A stretch of DNA of 64,000 bases from Poecilobothrus nobilitatus. Lineage: Eukaryota > Arthropoda > Insecta > Diptera > Dolichopodidae. Location: contig OX352772.1 in NCBI GenBank assembly GCA_947095535.1, positions 273,480,636 to 273,544,635 of the forward strand, in the 5' to 3' direction. Below are positions 52,656 through 64,000 of this stretch, piece by piece; the stretch's first letter is position 1; every line of letters begins with the position of its first letter. A model generated the notes under the pieces. The model saw nothing but the letters and a program-made list of their open reading frames with translations. It did no database searches and was not told the origin of the DNA. Made by a program: the position numbers and the translations under genes.

Positions 52656-53061
52656 ATTGTCTTTAATAAATATCTTGTCTTTAATAAATATCTTAATCAG
52701 TGCTACCGTTTCTAAGATACTGCAGTTCAAACGGAAAATTTTGGTATAAAAAAAAAATTCTCTAGGCTTTCTAGAAACCACTATACTTTATAAATTTTCA
52801 GAAACACCCTATATTATTTTTATACTGCTAGAAAGGCCTCTTCACATCTTTTCCAACGGTATATAATAATACTATCGTAGACGAAAATATAACGATTTAA
52901 GTAAAATACTACAAAATGTTAGGAAAATTTAAAAATAACCAATTTGACTTTTAAATGACATTTGTGCCAAAAATCATGTTCTATGAAATATAAATGACGT
53001 CACTAGATACCGTTATGTAAAATTTCATGACAATCGGACAATGTGCCTAAAGTAAAGTATA

Positions 53062-53739
53062 TCACATTGTTTTTGCTTTGTTTACTACTAGGAGATTTTA
53101 GAAAGAAAAGAACAAAATAAAATAATTAACAAAATTAAAATTAATTTATTCTAAACGTAAATATCAACATTTTTAATAATTTCTATATATGTATGTAAAT
53201 GCAAAATCTTAAGTTTATGCAACTTTTTTAAATGAAAAAATGGGGCATGTATTTTATATTACGTGTAACCCACCGTAAAAAAAGCGAACTCCCCAAAATG
53301 GTCAAAATTCGATAGTTTTTCACCGTTAGAATTTAAATTTGCTCTTTTTTTGAACTTTTTTCCATTCTTTTTCGCGAAAATCGAATTTTTAATTTTTTAC
53401 ATACAAAAGTCAACATTTTGTTATGAAAATAATAGTCGTATACATTCTTATTGTATACATATATGAAAAGAATTGCCATTGTACAATTTATTTAAAATTG
53501 CAGATGGAATTTTTAAATTGTGATACAAAAGGGCTATAAAAAAATCTTAAATGTCAAAATTTTCAGATTATACTAAAAATAATATTTAACATTTTTCATT
53601 TTTACATGAAAATGATAAAATAATTGTAAATTTTATAAAAGAATATAAATGTTAGTAATAAAACAAAAATTTTTTTTTCTTAATCATTTTGATATAAAAA
53701 TATCAAATTGTTTTCTTTTCTATGGAGTGTTCTATGGAG
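53062..53739. other. Non-coding region right of the outer element
   Basis: A+T-rich sequence; contains CCACCGTAAAAAAAGCGAAC and similar unique-looking text near 53270 but no ORF or recognised repeat. Confidence 0.45.
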
Positions 53740-54981
53740 TATGGAAATCAAACTTGCAGGCAGAAGAAACCCAACGAAAAATCAAAGGAAGAAACGTCTC
53801 TGCACATAGAAGCTAAAATCTGACGATATTAAGTAATAATTTGTAGCCCGTCTATATACACATACAGAAAATATGTAAGAACATCAATAAAATGGCAAAG
53901 AAAGACAAGAGAAAATTATGCCCACCAATATCGCAAAAAATGCTCAAACGGTCGCGGAATAGAATAATAGACGAACACTCTATAAAAATATACAAACATT
54001 ATCAAGAAAAAAATTTCATAAAACAAAACCAATAACAAACAAAGAAGGTAAACTACTCACACTAACCCAAGATCAATTAACCAGATGAAAAGAGCATTTT
54101 GTGGAGTTCAATGCGCCCTTCCATGATATACCACAATTAGAAGAACAAGAACTGAATATAAGGGAAGATACATCCATAGATCAAAGAGTACCATCTTTCA
54201 AGGAAATAATAGATGCAATCAGAAAATTGAAAAACATACAAGGCTAAAGAATTTCATAGTATACCTGCTGAATTGCTAAAAGCAGGATAAATAACTACTG
54301 CTAACACTTTAAGGCCAATCTTTCAAAGCATATGGGAGGAAGAGTCAATCGCATCCGAATGAAGAAAAGTAGTAATAATTAAACTACCAAAGACAGGCGA
54401 TCTGACAGAATGCCAGAATTGGAGGGGAATAACTATAGGGGAATAACAGTGTTACAAAAATTATCGTCTTAATATTATAGTCCAGAATGTATCAAAAATT
54501 GGATAAAAATGTGAGAGAAAAATAGGCAGATTTTCGGGAAAGCCGAAGCTGTATAGAACACACAAACACACTAAGATTAATTGTGGAACAGTCGGTAGAA
54601 TGGAAAAGTCCACTCTATGTTACATTTATTGATTTCGAAACAACTTTCGACACTATTAATCAAAGTACTATCTGGGCTGCTCTTAAGAAAAACAGAATTC
54701 CATGAAAAATAATTGTCATCATCAAAGCGCTATATGCCGACGCAGACACGATGATATCACACAATAGCGCATTGAGCATGCCAATTACAACAGCAGTAGG
54801 AGTAAGGCAAGGATGACCACTTTCCCCTCTACTGTACATCACAACTCTGGATAGATGCCTGAAGGACTTAGTCCCAATGCGCAAAAGTATCTCATGGCAA
54901 CTCTCAAGCAAGCTCCAAAGTAGATGATATAGCTCTTCTCACGAACCTAGCCACCGATATGCAAGCACTACTCAACAAGCT
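53740..54981 (+). pseudogene. RTE-like LINE reverse transcriptase, 5' fragment
   Basis: Decayed endonuclease/reverse transcriptase. Readable pieces: DQLTR.KEHFVEFNAPF, PSFKEIIDAIRKLKN, FHSIPAELLKAG-like, KLPKTGDLTECQNWRGITI, LYVTFIDFE.TFD, ITTAVGVRQG.PLSPLLYI and MQALLNKL. The NWRGIT and EW-PLY-FIDFE pattern is typical of RTE-type LINEs. Stops and shifts occur every 30-60 codons. Coding resumes at 60516 beyond the inserted LINE copy 2. Confidence 0.75.
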
Positions 54982-55000
54982 AATAAAGTGCAATATTATA

Positions 55001-57570
55001 CAGACGAGGGCAGATTATTAAACGATTCTTACAGTAAAAATTTTAATGTTATATACTTAAACATACAAAGTCTTAGAAATAAATTATATGATCTAGAAGC
55101 GATGGTAAATTTATATAGTATAAAAATAGATGTGATTGTACTGTCGGAAGTTTGGTTGCATGAGAGTTTAAACATATTCTATAATTTACCAGGTTATGTT
55201 CCGTATTTTAGTAACAGGAAAAGCAAATATGGCGGTGTTGCAATATATATTAATAATAAAATTAGTAGTATATATAATGAATTTGTATATATAATGAAGA
55301 ATTTTAAAATTCTAATATTCTAGCTGTTAAGTTAATCAAACATAATATAAATATATTTGCAATTTATAGGTCCCACAGAACGAATTTTGATATATTCGTA
55401 GAAAAAATAGAAGATTTACTAAAACATAGGAGATCAATCTTTGTAGGTGATATAAATTTTAATTTATTAAATAAAGATACAAATACCAAAGACTACATTA
55501 ATATACTACATAGTAATGGATTTATAATTCTCAACAAGATTTTTAAATTGAATACGCAACTAGAATAGGTAATACCACTAGGACAATTATAGATCGTTTA
55601 ATTTCTGATCTCATTGACTTGAAATACAATGTTCATGTTTTAGACACAATTTTGTCTGATCACCAAATGCTTTTTGTCAGACTTCAAACCCATAAAAGAA
55701 AAAATTAACAGTGATAAAATTATTTTAGATTATGACAACATTAATTAAAATAAATTTTGGAACAATATGCATAACATAAATTCTTTTGATGATATGGTTT
55801 GCAAACATACCGAATTGATTGAAGCAAATACAAAAACAATTCAATCAAAATTTAATAACAATAAAAGCATTTGGATGACAGCTGAATTCCTAGTAATGAT
55901 AAAAAACTGTGGAGTCTGTATAAGCAAATAATGTTCAACAATGATCAAACTTATAATAAGCAAACCATTAAAACCATTAAGTATAATAATAATATATATT
56001 CTAATGAAGAGGAAATTGCTAACACTATGAATGACTTTTTTATCAATGTTACTAAAGATTTAAACATTTCAGATGAACCTGTTGACTTCAAATATTTCGA
56101 TTTCTTTCAATATAATGTAAACTCATCAACTTTTAGTCTTGACCTTACTACATATGACCTTACTACATATGAAGTTAGTGAAGCTATTAAAAATCTTAAA
56201 GCCTCAGCAGCTACTGGATTTGATAAGATATCGGGTAAATTTGTAAAAAAATTCGCAAACCGATTGATTACAATATTAGTTAAATTTATTAATTTATCTT
56301 TTAGTTCAAAAATATTTCCAGACATTTTAAAAACTACAATAGTAAAACTTATTTTCAAAAGCGGCGATGCTACAAATCGATCTAATTACAGACCAATTTC
56401 AATTCTTAGTACGTTTTCCAAAATTTTTGAAATAATCATTAGAAATCGTTTAAACACTTTTATGACAGTTAATTGTTTACTAATTGTAAATCAGTTTGGT
56501 TTTGAAAGAAACTCGAATACAGCAGCAGCATGTCTTAACCTAACCGATTTTATTAGTAAAAATATTGATTCTAAGAAATATGTAGGTCGTATCTTTCTTG
56601 ATTTAAAAAAAGCTTTCGACTGTGTTGACTATGAGATTCTTATTCACAAATTTTCTCAACTAGGTTTCGCTGCAGAATATATTAACTTTTTTAAATCGTA
56701 CTTGTTAAATCGAAAGTAGAAAGTTCGAATAAATAATTGTTTTAGCAATCTAAAATCTGTAATTAAAGGAGTACCACAAATGATATTTGTAAACTAAGTT
56801 TGATAGGTTCTTTGCAATTGTATGCTGATGACGCTGTATTAAAATATGGTTTAGGAAATGAAAATGAATTAAAAAGAGCTATAGACTCTGACCTTCACAA
56901 AAACAATATTTGGCTAAGAAAGCACAAACTTTCTTTAAATATAAGTAAAACCAGAATATTATTATTCCATAACAAAAAGTTTCAAAGCACCAATTTGACA
57001 TTTAGTAATTCGACAATCGAAGTTGTCAATAAGTTTAACTATCTAGGTCTAATATTGGATAAAAGTCTAAAATGGGATGAGCATATTGATTATATATCTA
57101 GAAAAATTTCACCTTACGTTTTTATCCTAAAAAGGTTACGAATACTCTAATTTAACATATCTTAATCCAATTTGGAGTGGTTCTTCTCAATATCTTTTAA
57201 GAAAGTTAGATATTTTGAATAAGAAGGCTATCAAAACAATACACGGATTGCCAATAAGTTTTCCTTCAGCATCTCTTTACAATCGCAGATATCTAAGTTT
57301 TGCTAATATATGTAGAAAAGAATTGTTTCTCACACCAAAACACCACTTCATTCTTAACCGTATAATCGATATTCATAATCACAATACGAGAAATAAACTA
57401 ACTTCTATTTATCAATTTTTAAAACTGAACAACAAAAGAAAAATTGTCTTTATAATTGTTTAAAAGCTTTCAATGAGTTTCTGTTAGTGAAATATGTGTG
57501 TTTTAAAAAAAAATAGTGCAATATATTACAGCAAATAATCAATTGTAGTTTCATTACTTTTTTTTTTACG
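55001..57570 (+). pseudogene. ORF2 of LINE copy 2, multiply broken with internal deletions
   Basis: Endonuclease start NFNVIYLNIQSLRNKLYDLE, VIVLSEVWLHE, YGGVAIYINN (54988-55323), then scattered pieces (RSHRTNFD, GDINFNLLNK) to 55930. Reverse transcriptase: ATGFDKISGKFVKKF, NYRPISILSTFSKIFE, FLDLKKAFDCVDYE (55931-56719). A deletion removes the GSILGPLLF region; LYADDAVLKYG and FNYLGLILD follow (56800-57150). A second deletion follows, then KAIKTIHGLP and EIHNHNTRNK-type end. Clearly the same family as LINE copy 1. Confidence 0.85.
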
Positions 57571-57859
57571 TATTTAGTTAAGATAATTTATAACTTTATT
57601 CTATTTTTTTTTAATTTTAATTTTATGCTACGTTTTCTACGTTTTTGTTCTCATCTATTCTCAACTTTTGAAAAATTATTAATTGTAAATTATGTAAAGA
57701 AATGATAGTCAAAAATTTTCTGATTATTAATTAATTAACCCATTTAGGACCACTACCAGAAATATTAATAATGTTGTTTTTTTTTGTGAATTATGGTTTA
57801 TTTAGAAACTAATAAGCAGTTTTTTAACTAAAATAACAATAATATTGTATTTAGCTATG

Positions 57860-59684
57860 TTTTATTGAACGTTGCGTTAACGCAACAATGGGACAAACTA
57901 TGTATAAGATTTTAAAAAAATATTTAAAATTGTTAATTATGATACTCTTTAAAACAATAAGAATGCAATGGGATTTCACATTTGTTGCACATAAATACTG
58001 TTGTGCTCTTTCATACCCTGCAACGTCTTCTCCAATTTTCATTATTTCGTTCTATTATATGGCCTACACTATCTAAACGTAAGTTATTTGGAACTGATAC
58101 TGCAGATCCTCTTCCTCGAGTAGATTGTGGTTTCATTTTATTTGTTTTGATGAGAGTCCTTACAAGTTCAGATCTAAAATCTAATTGCGACATTGGTTTT
58201 TTGTGTACTGTTCTGTACAATTTCCATGAATTTACAACGGCTGCATCTACCATATTTATAAATAAAGGCCACCACCACTTTTTTCCTCAAATATTTATTC
58301 GGTAATTTACAACTGCATTATCGTGCAGATCAACTCTTCCCATATATTGATTGTATTGGGAAATCATGTTAGGATGTTGTATAGAAATCATTTTTTTCTT
58401 TATGATCGTATCGTTTTACGAATACATTTGGTTCGACAGATTCACAATTAGTTGCTACCGAAACTACCGAATTATCATTCCAACGCACCAAACTTATTTC
58501 ATTCTCATGATCATAGCAGCAACTAATTACACCACGTGTTTTTTTCCCAATTGACTTGGAAGTTTCTAATGGACATTTTAAAATTCTATTGTCACGTACA
58601 GTTCTAGTAGCAAAATATGCTTAATTTTTTAAATGAACCATTAATTTATAACTGGTAAAAAAATTATCAAAATAAATTTTATGAGGCGACTTATTTTCTA
58701 ATTTTTCAAAAGATTGATTACAACTTGCCCTGCTAAACCAAATTCCTTATTATTATTTTCAGTAGTTTTTCCTCCATATGGTATAAAATGATATAAAAAA
58801 CCGTCGGATGAAGCAAGACACCACATTTTAAACCCAAAACGTACAGGCTTACCTTTTAAAAACATTTTTGCAGAATTGCGACCAAAGTACGGCATCATTT
58901 GTTCGTCAATTAACAAATATTGTTTAAAAATCCCAAACTGTAAAAAGTTTTTGTTTAAAAGATCAATCAAGGGCCGAACCTTTGCAAATTTATCATTCTG
59001 ATCCAATATACTATTATTTGCTTAATTCTGCTTAATCTCGAGAAATCTATTTCTGGACATAGCACTTTTTACAAACGGCACACCTTTATCTTCATCACAA
59101 GATCACTACAACTTTACTTGAGGAAGAGTGTAAATTAATCCGCTTAAAATTAATATAGCCAAAAAAACTTCTAAATCATTTTGATCAAAATTGAACTGAT
59201 GGCGATTTTTATATTTCGAATATTCAATAGAATTTTGAACAATATGGTCCATTATATTGTCACTGAACATTTTCTTAAAAAATTCAACCACGGACGCGCC
59301 ATGAAGAGATTCAACAATTTTCATTCTCATCTGTTCTTCATTACATATAACACTATTTTCATAATCGATTGGTGTTTTACACCACGTTATATTTTCAAGT
59401 CTTAATATTTTATTTGGTGGGGTTGCAGATCTCTGATCTTCAACAACGTCCTCTATTATTATCTCATTGTCTGAGTTCAAAATCTCGAAAGTTCCAGCTA
59501 TATCCAAAGGGAAGTTTTCAACATTACCTGCATCATCGTCATTAAAATCTTCTTCATCCGTTAAATTATCAACATCAGGTGGTATATAGCAGATATCTAA
59601 TTCGTTATCTATATCAAAAGCTTCATCAATCGCCTCAAGTTCCTTTAAACTCAAAATTTTGTTTAGATCATCACGATGTTGCAT
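57860..59684 (-). pseudogene. piggyBac transposase 2, broken
   Basis: N-terminal acidic domain (59106-59684) with PPDVDNLTDEEDFNDDD, NITWCKTP and VEFFKKMFSDNIMDHIV..S; catalytic core piece (58698-59006) with LLIDEQMMPYFGRNSAKMFLKGKPVRFG-type block (first Asp) and KMWCLASSDGFLYHF; a decayed middle; C-terminal piece (58011-58253) with NMVDAAVVNSWKLYR-type helix; and a zinc-binding tail with RRRCRV and YLCATN..HC. Stops and shifts break it into at least four frames. It belongs to a different piggyBac lineage from 3-1573 (PYFGR versus AFRGR). Confidence 0.85.
57871..57886. repeat. 16-bp palindrome GTTGCGTTAACGCAAC, copy 1
   Basis: Perfect palindrome centred on TTAA, 132 bp inside the left end of piggyBac 2. 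Copies 2 and 3 are at 59963-59978 and 60270-60285. Confidence 0.95.
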
Positions 59685-59962
59685 GTTGTTCTAGAACATC
59701 ATAGAAATCCATAGTCATAAATTATAATTTTGAAAATAAAGAAAAGAAGTTATTTACCAATTTATATGGTTTTTAGAAAATTTCAAAAATTTATAATATT
59801 ATATGTTATAATATGTGCTTATATAATTTTATAAATAGAATCTCCATTTATTTATAAATAACAAAAAAAGAATAAATTTACTAATTTTCCGAAAAAATTT
59901 GATAATATAAATAACTTTTAAAATGGTTCCCACATCACTAAAATTATGATGTTTGTTCCAAT

Positions 59963-59978
59963 GTTGCGTTAACGCAAC
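59963..59978. repeat. 16-bp palindrome, copy 2
   Basis: Identical to copy 1; lies upstream of the transposase start, in the probable leader or promoter region. Confidence 0.95.
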
Positions 59979-60269
59979 AATAATTTCAAAGCCTACTATA
60001 GACATTTTTTTTTTTGAAAAAGACCGTTGAAATTTTTATAGAATATGTTCTTATGAAATGAATTTCACTTTATTTCTTTTCCAATCAGTGAAAAAGTAAA
60101 TTGATTTTATTTGGCAATAATTTAAAAGTAATGACTATTTATTGCTAAAAAATCAGGAATTTAATATTCATTTTATTTTAAAGTTAAAAGTTTTTTTATT
60201 TATTATAATGTTTTTTTTAGTATATTTAAACTATTGTAAATGCAATAAAATAAAAATTTTGTAAAACAC

Positions 60270-60285
60270 GTTGCGTTAACGCAAC
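60270..60285. repeat. 16-bp palindrome, copy 3, subterminal
   Basis: Identical; ends 16 bp from the right terminus of piggyBac 2. Confidence 0.95.
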
Positions 60286-60515
60286 AATGGTCCAAAATGG
60301 GAAATGAAGATATTGTAGAAATATGAAATGAAATTGTGATATAAATTAGAAATAATGTCCAACAATATTTATAACTAAATAATAAGACCAGACATTACAT
60401 TAGTTATATAGAAATTAAATATTTTGTTTTTTAAATTTAACTTTTAGAATTAAAGTAAAACTAAAATTGTATATAAACTTTAAAATTGTTTTTTTAAAAT
60501 AAAGAAAAAAAAGCT

Positions 60516-60975
60516 TGCAGAAAAAGCAGAAAATATAGGCCTCCGTATTAATATAAGGAAAACAAAAATCATGAAAATCAATGAAACAAATAAAATACCA
60601 GTATTCATTGGGAATACCTACCTGGAAACCACCTGGAAATCACCACACATAGGCCGCGGCACAAAAATAAGAATATTCAACGCATGTGTGAAATCTGTGC
60701 TCTTATACGGCAGCGCAACCTGCCTGGTAACACGGAACAACATACAAAAGTTACAGGTTTTCACCAACAAATGCCTAAGAATAATATGCCGAATATTCTC
60801 GCCAAGAACAATACTGAACCAGGAATAATGGGTACTATCCATCCAAGAGTCGATTGAAAGGCAAATATGTAGAAGAAAATGGAGATGGATCGGTCACATC
60901 CTAGGCGCCCAACAACATCAGTGGTACAACTTGGAGAAGAAGCGTTCAAATTGAAGTATCTCTAAAATGGAACTG
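60516..60975 (+). pseudogene. RTE-like LINE, 3' coding fragment
   Basis: Continuation of 53740-54981: AEKAENIGLRINIRKTKIMK, then WKSPHIGRGTKIRIFNACVK with SVLLYGSATCLVTRN, KLQVFTNKCLRIICRI, ESIERQICRRKWRWIGHIL. These are the classic last motifs of RTE-type reverse transcriptases. A short internal deletion joins the NTYLE part to the WKS part. Confidence 0.8.
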
Positions 60976-61749
60976 GTTTCTCTCTAAAAATGGTAAAACT
61001 TTTTACACTAAAAAGTAAATTGCATTCGTATAATCTGTCAAAATTTAAAAAAAAACAACAAAAAAATTTGTCCAAGTGTTCAGAAAAAAATCAGAACAGA
61101 AAGGGTAACCTAAAACAGTTTAGAACAATTTAATGAACCCCAAACTAAAACACTTTCGCACAAAAAAACTAAACATTGTTCTAAAACTAATGGAATGGAC
61201 TAACTAAGCTATAGTTTTTTTGTTTGCAGGTAGGTAAGGTAACCAAAGAAAAGCTATCACATTAGAAAGGACACTCTATTTTGTTAACTTTTCTGATGTG
61301 CATGTTTTTGGGTACTATTATTTATAATTTTTTAATTAAATTAGAAAAATAATATAACAATATTGTGATTTTCTGTTGAAAAAAAAACAATTCATTACAA
61401 AAATGAAAAAATTTAATTACTCTTAATGGAGAAAAAAATAAGAAAACTACCGTTTATTTTAACGATTATTTGACCCAGTGCCCTAGATTGCTGTTCCATC
61501 ATGCCCAAGAATTAAAAAAGAAAAAAAAACTATCAGTATCTTTGAATCAGGAACTCGAAAATTTACATGCGTAAAGAGGATGATCATAATAGAGTAGAAA
61601 TTAGTTATTTTAATTATTTAGTTAAATTATAGTTATTTTATCGTTGTTCTTCTTATAGTACAACTTTTAAATTTTTCTTTTCTAGATAGTCTTCAAAACA
61701 ACAAACTTAATTTTCGTATTATTTTTATTTACATTATATTGTCTAATTC
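60976..61749. other. Non-coding region
   Basis: Possibly the 3' end of the RTE copy (first 50 bp), then A-rich unique sequence. No ORF or repeat recognised. Confidence 0.4.
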
Positions 61750-62810
61750 TTCTTCAAAAATGTTTGTACATATTTCATCAAAATTCAAAACATTACAAAG
61801 AAAGAATTTTATTCATTTTTTAAGCTATCTCGATGCACTCGTAATATAGCCTGACGCTATATTTTTTACTGAAATTTGTGGTTTTGACGAAGAAAAAGAA
61901 AATTTCTGTATTCCTTATTTTAATCTTGAAGCTTGTTGCAATAATTCTTATTCTGCTGGTGGTGTAGGTTTTTAGAAGTGATCTTAATTGTAAGTTTTTC
62001 AATTTCAATTTTGCTTCGTGTGATTTGTTACAAGTTATAAGTGATTTTAATGGAAGAAGTTTTGTTTTGCTTGCATTTATAATTTACACGGTACAAGTAT
62101 TGGTGAATTGGTGTCTTTGTTGAAGAATTACCAAGTTTTTATCTACGATTTCCTCTAAAAATCTTATTTTATTAAGTAATTTTAACAATAATATTTTAAT
62201 AATTAATAATTCTTACTTAACTCTTTTGTCGTCCTTTGATCTCAGTTCAGTTATTTGTGAATCTACATGACTCTCCTCTGAAACTTGCCTTGACCATCTG
62301 AGTTTTCGTCAGACATTTTATAATAGTTTTTCTTATTCCAGTGAAGTCTTAGGCATATATAAGTTATAACTGATATTATAATAACTGCAAATAACTTATC
62401 ATAGCGCAATTTCTTTGTCTATTTATGTATCAAATAATATTAAAGTTTATAATAGGAAAACTACTTCTTATAATTTTTCTGAACTTAGGGATACGTTAAA
62501 ATTTAAAACCTGGTCTAGTGTATATAGTTCTTCTCATCTTCTGCTGCTTCTGTTGCTTATTCTAAATTCTGTTAAAGTTTAGTTTAGTTAAATCTAGTCC
62601 TTAATATTCGTCTTAAACTATGGTATAATAAACTATGTAAAAAAATTAAAACTGATGCTATTAGGAGTAAAGATAACTAATTTATTTTAAAAATTAACAG
62701 TAATCGTGGTAATCTTAAAAATGAATGGAAAGTCGTTATTGATATTTTAAATAAATATTCTCCAAATAATGACATTATGCTTGAGATTGAAAATAATATT
62801 GTAAGTAACC
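61750..62810 (+). pseudogene. LINE endonuclease fragment, heavily decayed
   Basis: Readable in shifting frames: FFTEI..FDEEKENFCIPYFN and SAGGVGF (61860-61977); NLILLSNFNNNILI, LLSSFDLSSVICEST and CLDHLSFRQ (62150-62320), equal to the GDFN and DHI motifs of AP endonucleases; and NRGNLKNEWKVVIDILNKYSPNN (about 62700-62780), the linker before reverse transcriptase. A third, older LINE lineage; RT itself is absent. Confidence 0.6.
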
Positions 62811-62902
62811 CATACCAGTACAATAGTTTTCAATTCCATGCCATTACTTGCATACCTTATAAGTGTATAAGCAAATCTGCAATTTAGATAATAGTGTTTC
62901 TG

Positions 62903-63600
62903 CAAAGACTATATATGCGACATTTCAAGTAGAACAAATTTTTTAGTATAGAAAATAAAAATAAGGCTGTGCCCAAAATAGTAGCGACATCTATGAATAT
63001 GAAATTTATTCATCGTTTATTTTATACTAAATTTGTTTTTTTTCTTCATTTTTTTCATCATTATTTTCTTTGATAAATCTTGATTTAACCTTGAACAAAA
63101 AAAGTTTTCTAAATAAAATAAATTGGTTTGGTATCTATGTACATCGAAACTTCGTATTGTTATACTAGGATAGATACTAATTTGTGGTAATTTAATGTAG
63201 GTTTTTGTAAGTAATTTATTTTTTACAATATAAAATAATAAAATTTAAATAAATTTTATTCATTCTAGTTGTATAATATTACAATTCATTAACATAAAAT
63301 TTGAAAATGTATTACAATAAAACAATTTTTAAAATACATAGAAAATATTAGTTATCTGTATGCTGTGGTGTATGTGTTATAAACCAAATAAACGAAAATG
63401 GATTTTAAGTATAATGTTAAATTTACAATATGCTACATTGTCAGATTTATTGTATGGTTTTTATTTTTTAAATAAATTAATTTTTTTTCTAGATATAAGA
63501 AAAAATATACATGAGATTTCTTAAGTTGTCACAGACAATTTGTTATTTAAGTATTTTTTTTTTTGCAAAATAAGCTAAAGAGCATAAAACTATGTTATAT
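62903..63600 (+). repeat. P-like terminal repeat arm, truncated copy
   Basis: Starts CAAAGACTATATATG and follows the left TIR of the P-like element (43994 to about 44697) with moderate divergence, ending abruptly where the next arm begins. Confidence 0.8.
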
Positions 63601-64000
63601 CAAAGACTATACATATATAAGACATTCTAAGTAGAACAAATTTTTTAGTATACAAAATAAAAACAAGGCTGGGCGCCAAATTCTCGCGACATCTATCAAT
63701 GTGAAATTTATTCATCTTTTATGTTATATCAGGTTACCTATATCAGCCTATACTAAATTTGTTTTTTTTTTAAATTTAAATATGCATAAACGTTTTTCAT
63801 TCTTTTCTTTGATATACTATCATATACAATTTAACCTTGAATTAAAAAAAAAAAGTTTTCTAAATAAAATCAGAAATGATATATATAATAAAATAAATTG
63901 GTGTGTATGTAAATTGTAATTTCGTATTGCTAAACTAGGATAGATAATAATTTGAATACCGGTAATTTAATGTAGGTTTTTGTAAGTAATTTATATTCGA
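63601..64000 (+). repeat. P-like terminal repeat arm, second tandem copy
   Basis: Restarts with CAAAGACTATACATATATAA and runs to the window edge, closer to the 43994 arm than the first copy is. The open frame at 63701-63919 is a repeat artefact. Confidence 0.8.

Larger units (their letters stand above)
43963..53061. mobile_element. Outer TIR element, split by the P-like element
   Basis: The left end TATACTTTACTTTAG (43963) and right end CTAAAGTAAAGTATA (to 53061) are inverted. Removing the P-like element (43994-51713) joins a left arm that matches the right arm for about 200 bp: CATTGTCCGAT, TGAAATTTTACA, TAGTGACGTCA, GTAGTATTTTACTTAAA and CTACGATAGTAT. Ends inside TATA are compatible with a TA target site (mariner-like non-autonomous element), but this is inference. 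Confidence 0.65.
57739..60301 (-). mobile_element. piggyBac element 2, 2,563 bp
   Basis: TIRs CCCATTTAGGACCA (57739) and, inverted, CCCATTTTGGACCA (ending 60301), 13 of 14 identical. Left flank is TTAA (57735-57738); the right flank reads AAAT, so the duplication has decayed or the boundary shifted. It contains three copies of a 16-bp palindrome and a minus-strand transposase. It lies in the 3' part of LINE copy 2. Confidence 0.85.
54982..60510 (+). mobile_element. CR1-like LINE copy 2 (5' truncated), carrying a piggyBac
   Basis: Bounded by AAGCT at 54977-54981 and 60511-60515, after an A-rich tail (AAATAAAGAAAAAA). The host RTE frame resumes exactly (LNKL then AEKAENIGL). ORF1 is absent, as expected for 5' truncation. 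The 3' region is split by the piggyBac at 57739-60301. Confidence 0.78.

Noticed and set aside
54660..54911. 83-residue minus-strand ORF with protein-like composition
   Set aside because: Antisense of the RTE reverse transcriptase around its VRQG and LSPLL motifs.

Overview
The window reads as a strongly A+T-rich animal genome, most likely an insect. There are no bacterial-type operons or ribosome-binding sites. Almost every coding trace belongs to a eukaryotic transposon class that is common in insects: piggyBac, P-element/THAP, Tc1-mariner, CR1-like and RTE-like LINEs, a tRNA-headed SINE, MITEs and two Maverick/Polinton elements. I recognise no ordinary host gene. The window is a graveyard of nested mobile elements, and the nesting can be read from terminal repeats, target-site duplications (TSDs) and reading frames that resume on the far side of an insertion.

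Layout. 1-1752: the 3' part of a piggyBac element, followed by a decayed P-element-like transposase (1798-3544). 3842-25046: a CR1-like LINE whose ORF2 is split by Polinton 1 (8176-24831, 16,656 bp, long inverted repeats beginning AGTAG, perfect 6-bp TSD AGCATA). 25047-28270: mostly non-coding, with a diverged direct repeat and a short inverted repeat. 28270-30330: a second P-like remnant split by a 1.2-kb SINE-like insertion with a structured 3' domain. 31865-40964: Polinton 2 (9,100 bp), a different lineage with an internal deletion, also starting AGTAG and flanked by a 6-bp TSD with one mismatch. 40971-43962: no recognisable gene. 43963-53061: an outer TIR element holding a 7.7-kb P-like element with 1.2-kb terminal repeats, a mariner fragment and two related GGGCC-ended MITEs. 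53740-60975: an RTE-like LINE split by a second CR1-like LINE copy, itself carrying a second piggyBac. 61750-62810: another LINE endonuclease fragment. 62903-64000: two tandem arms of the P-like terminal repeat.

How the genes work together. Polinton 1 still shows most of the virus-like set: protein-primed DNA polymerase B, chromodomain integrase, packaging ATPase, adenain-like protease, major capsid and penton proteins, a phospholipase A2/pVI-like capsid protein and several conserved accessory ORFs. It is arranged as a leftward structural block (13.1-17.6 kb) and a rightward block (17.7-21.9 kb). Polinton 2 keeps the ATPase, penton, pVI-like protein, capsid and the integrase end, but has lost the polymerase and protease. 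Both elements share a glutamine-rich protein with a conserved C-terminal fold and a DnaQ-like protein. Most genes outside the Polinton 1 capsid/ATPase/integrase set carry frameshifts or stops, so the region is largely non-functional now.

Most interesting signals: transcription-factor-site clusters in the Polinton terminal repeats (CRE/AP-1/GATA in Polinton 1, AGGTCA half-sites in Polinton 2); a 153-bp identical duplication that replaces the polymerase N-terminus; a 500-bp segment found both inside Polinton 2 and just outside it; a hairpin-rich SINE tail; and a 16-bp palindrome centred on TTAA repeated three times in one piggyBac. Family assignments come from remembered motifs, not searches.
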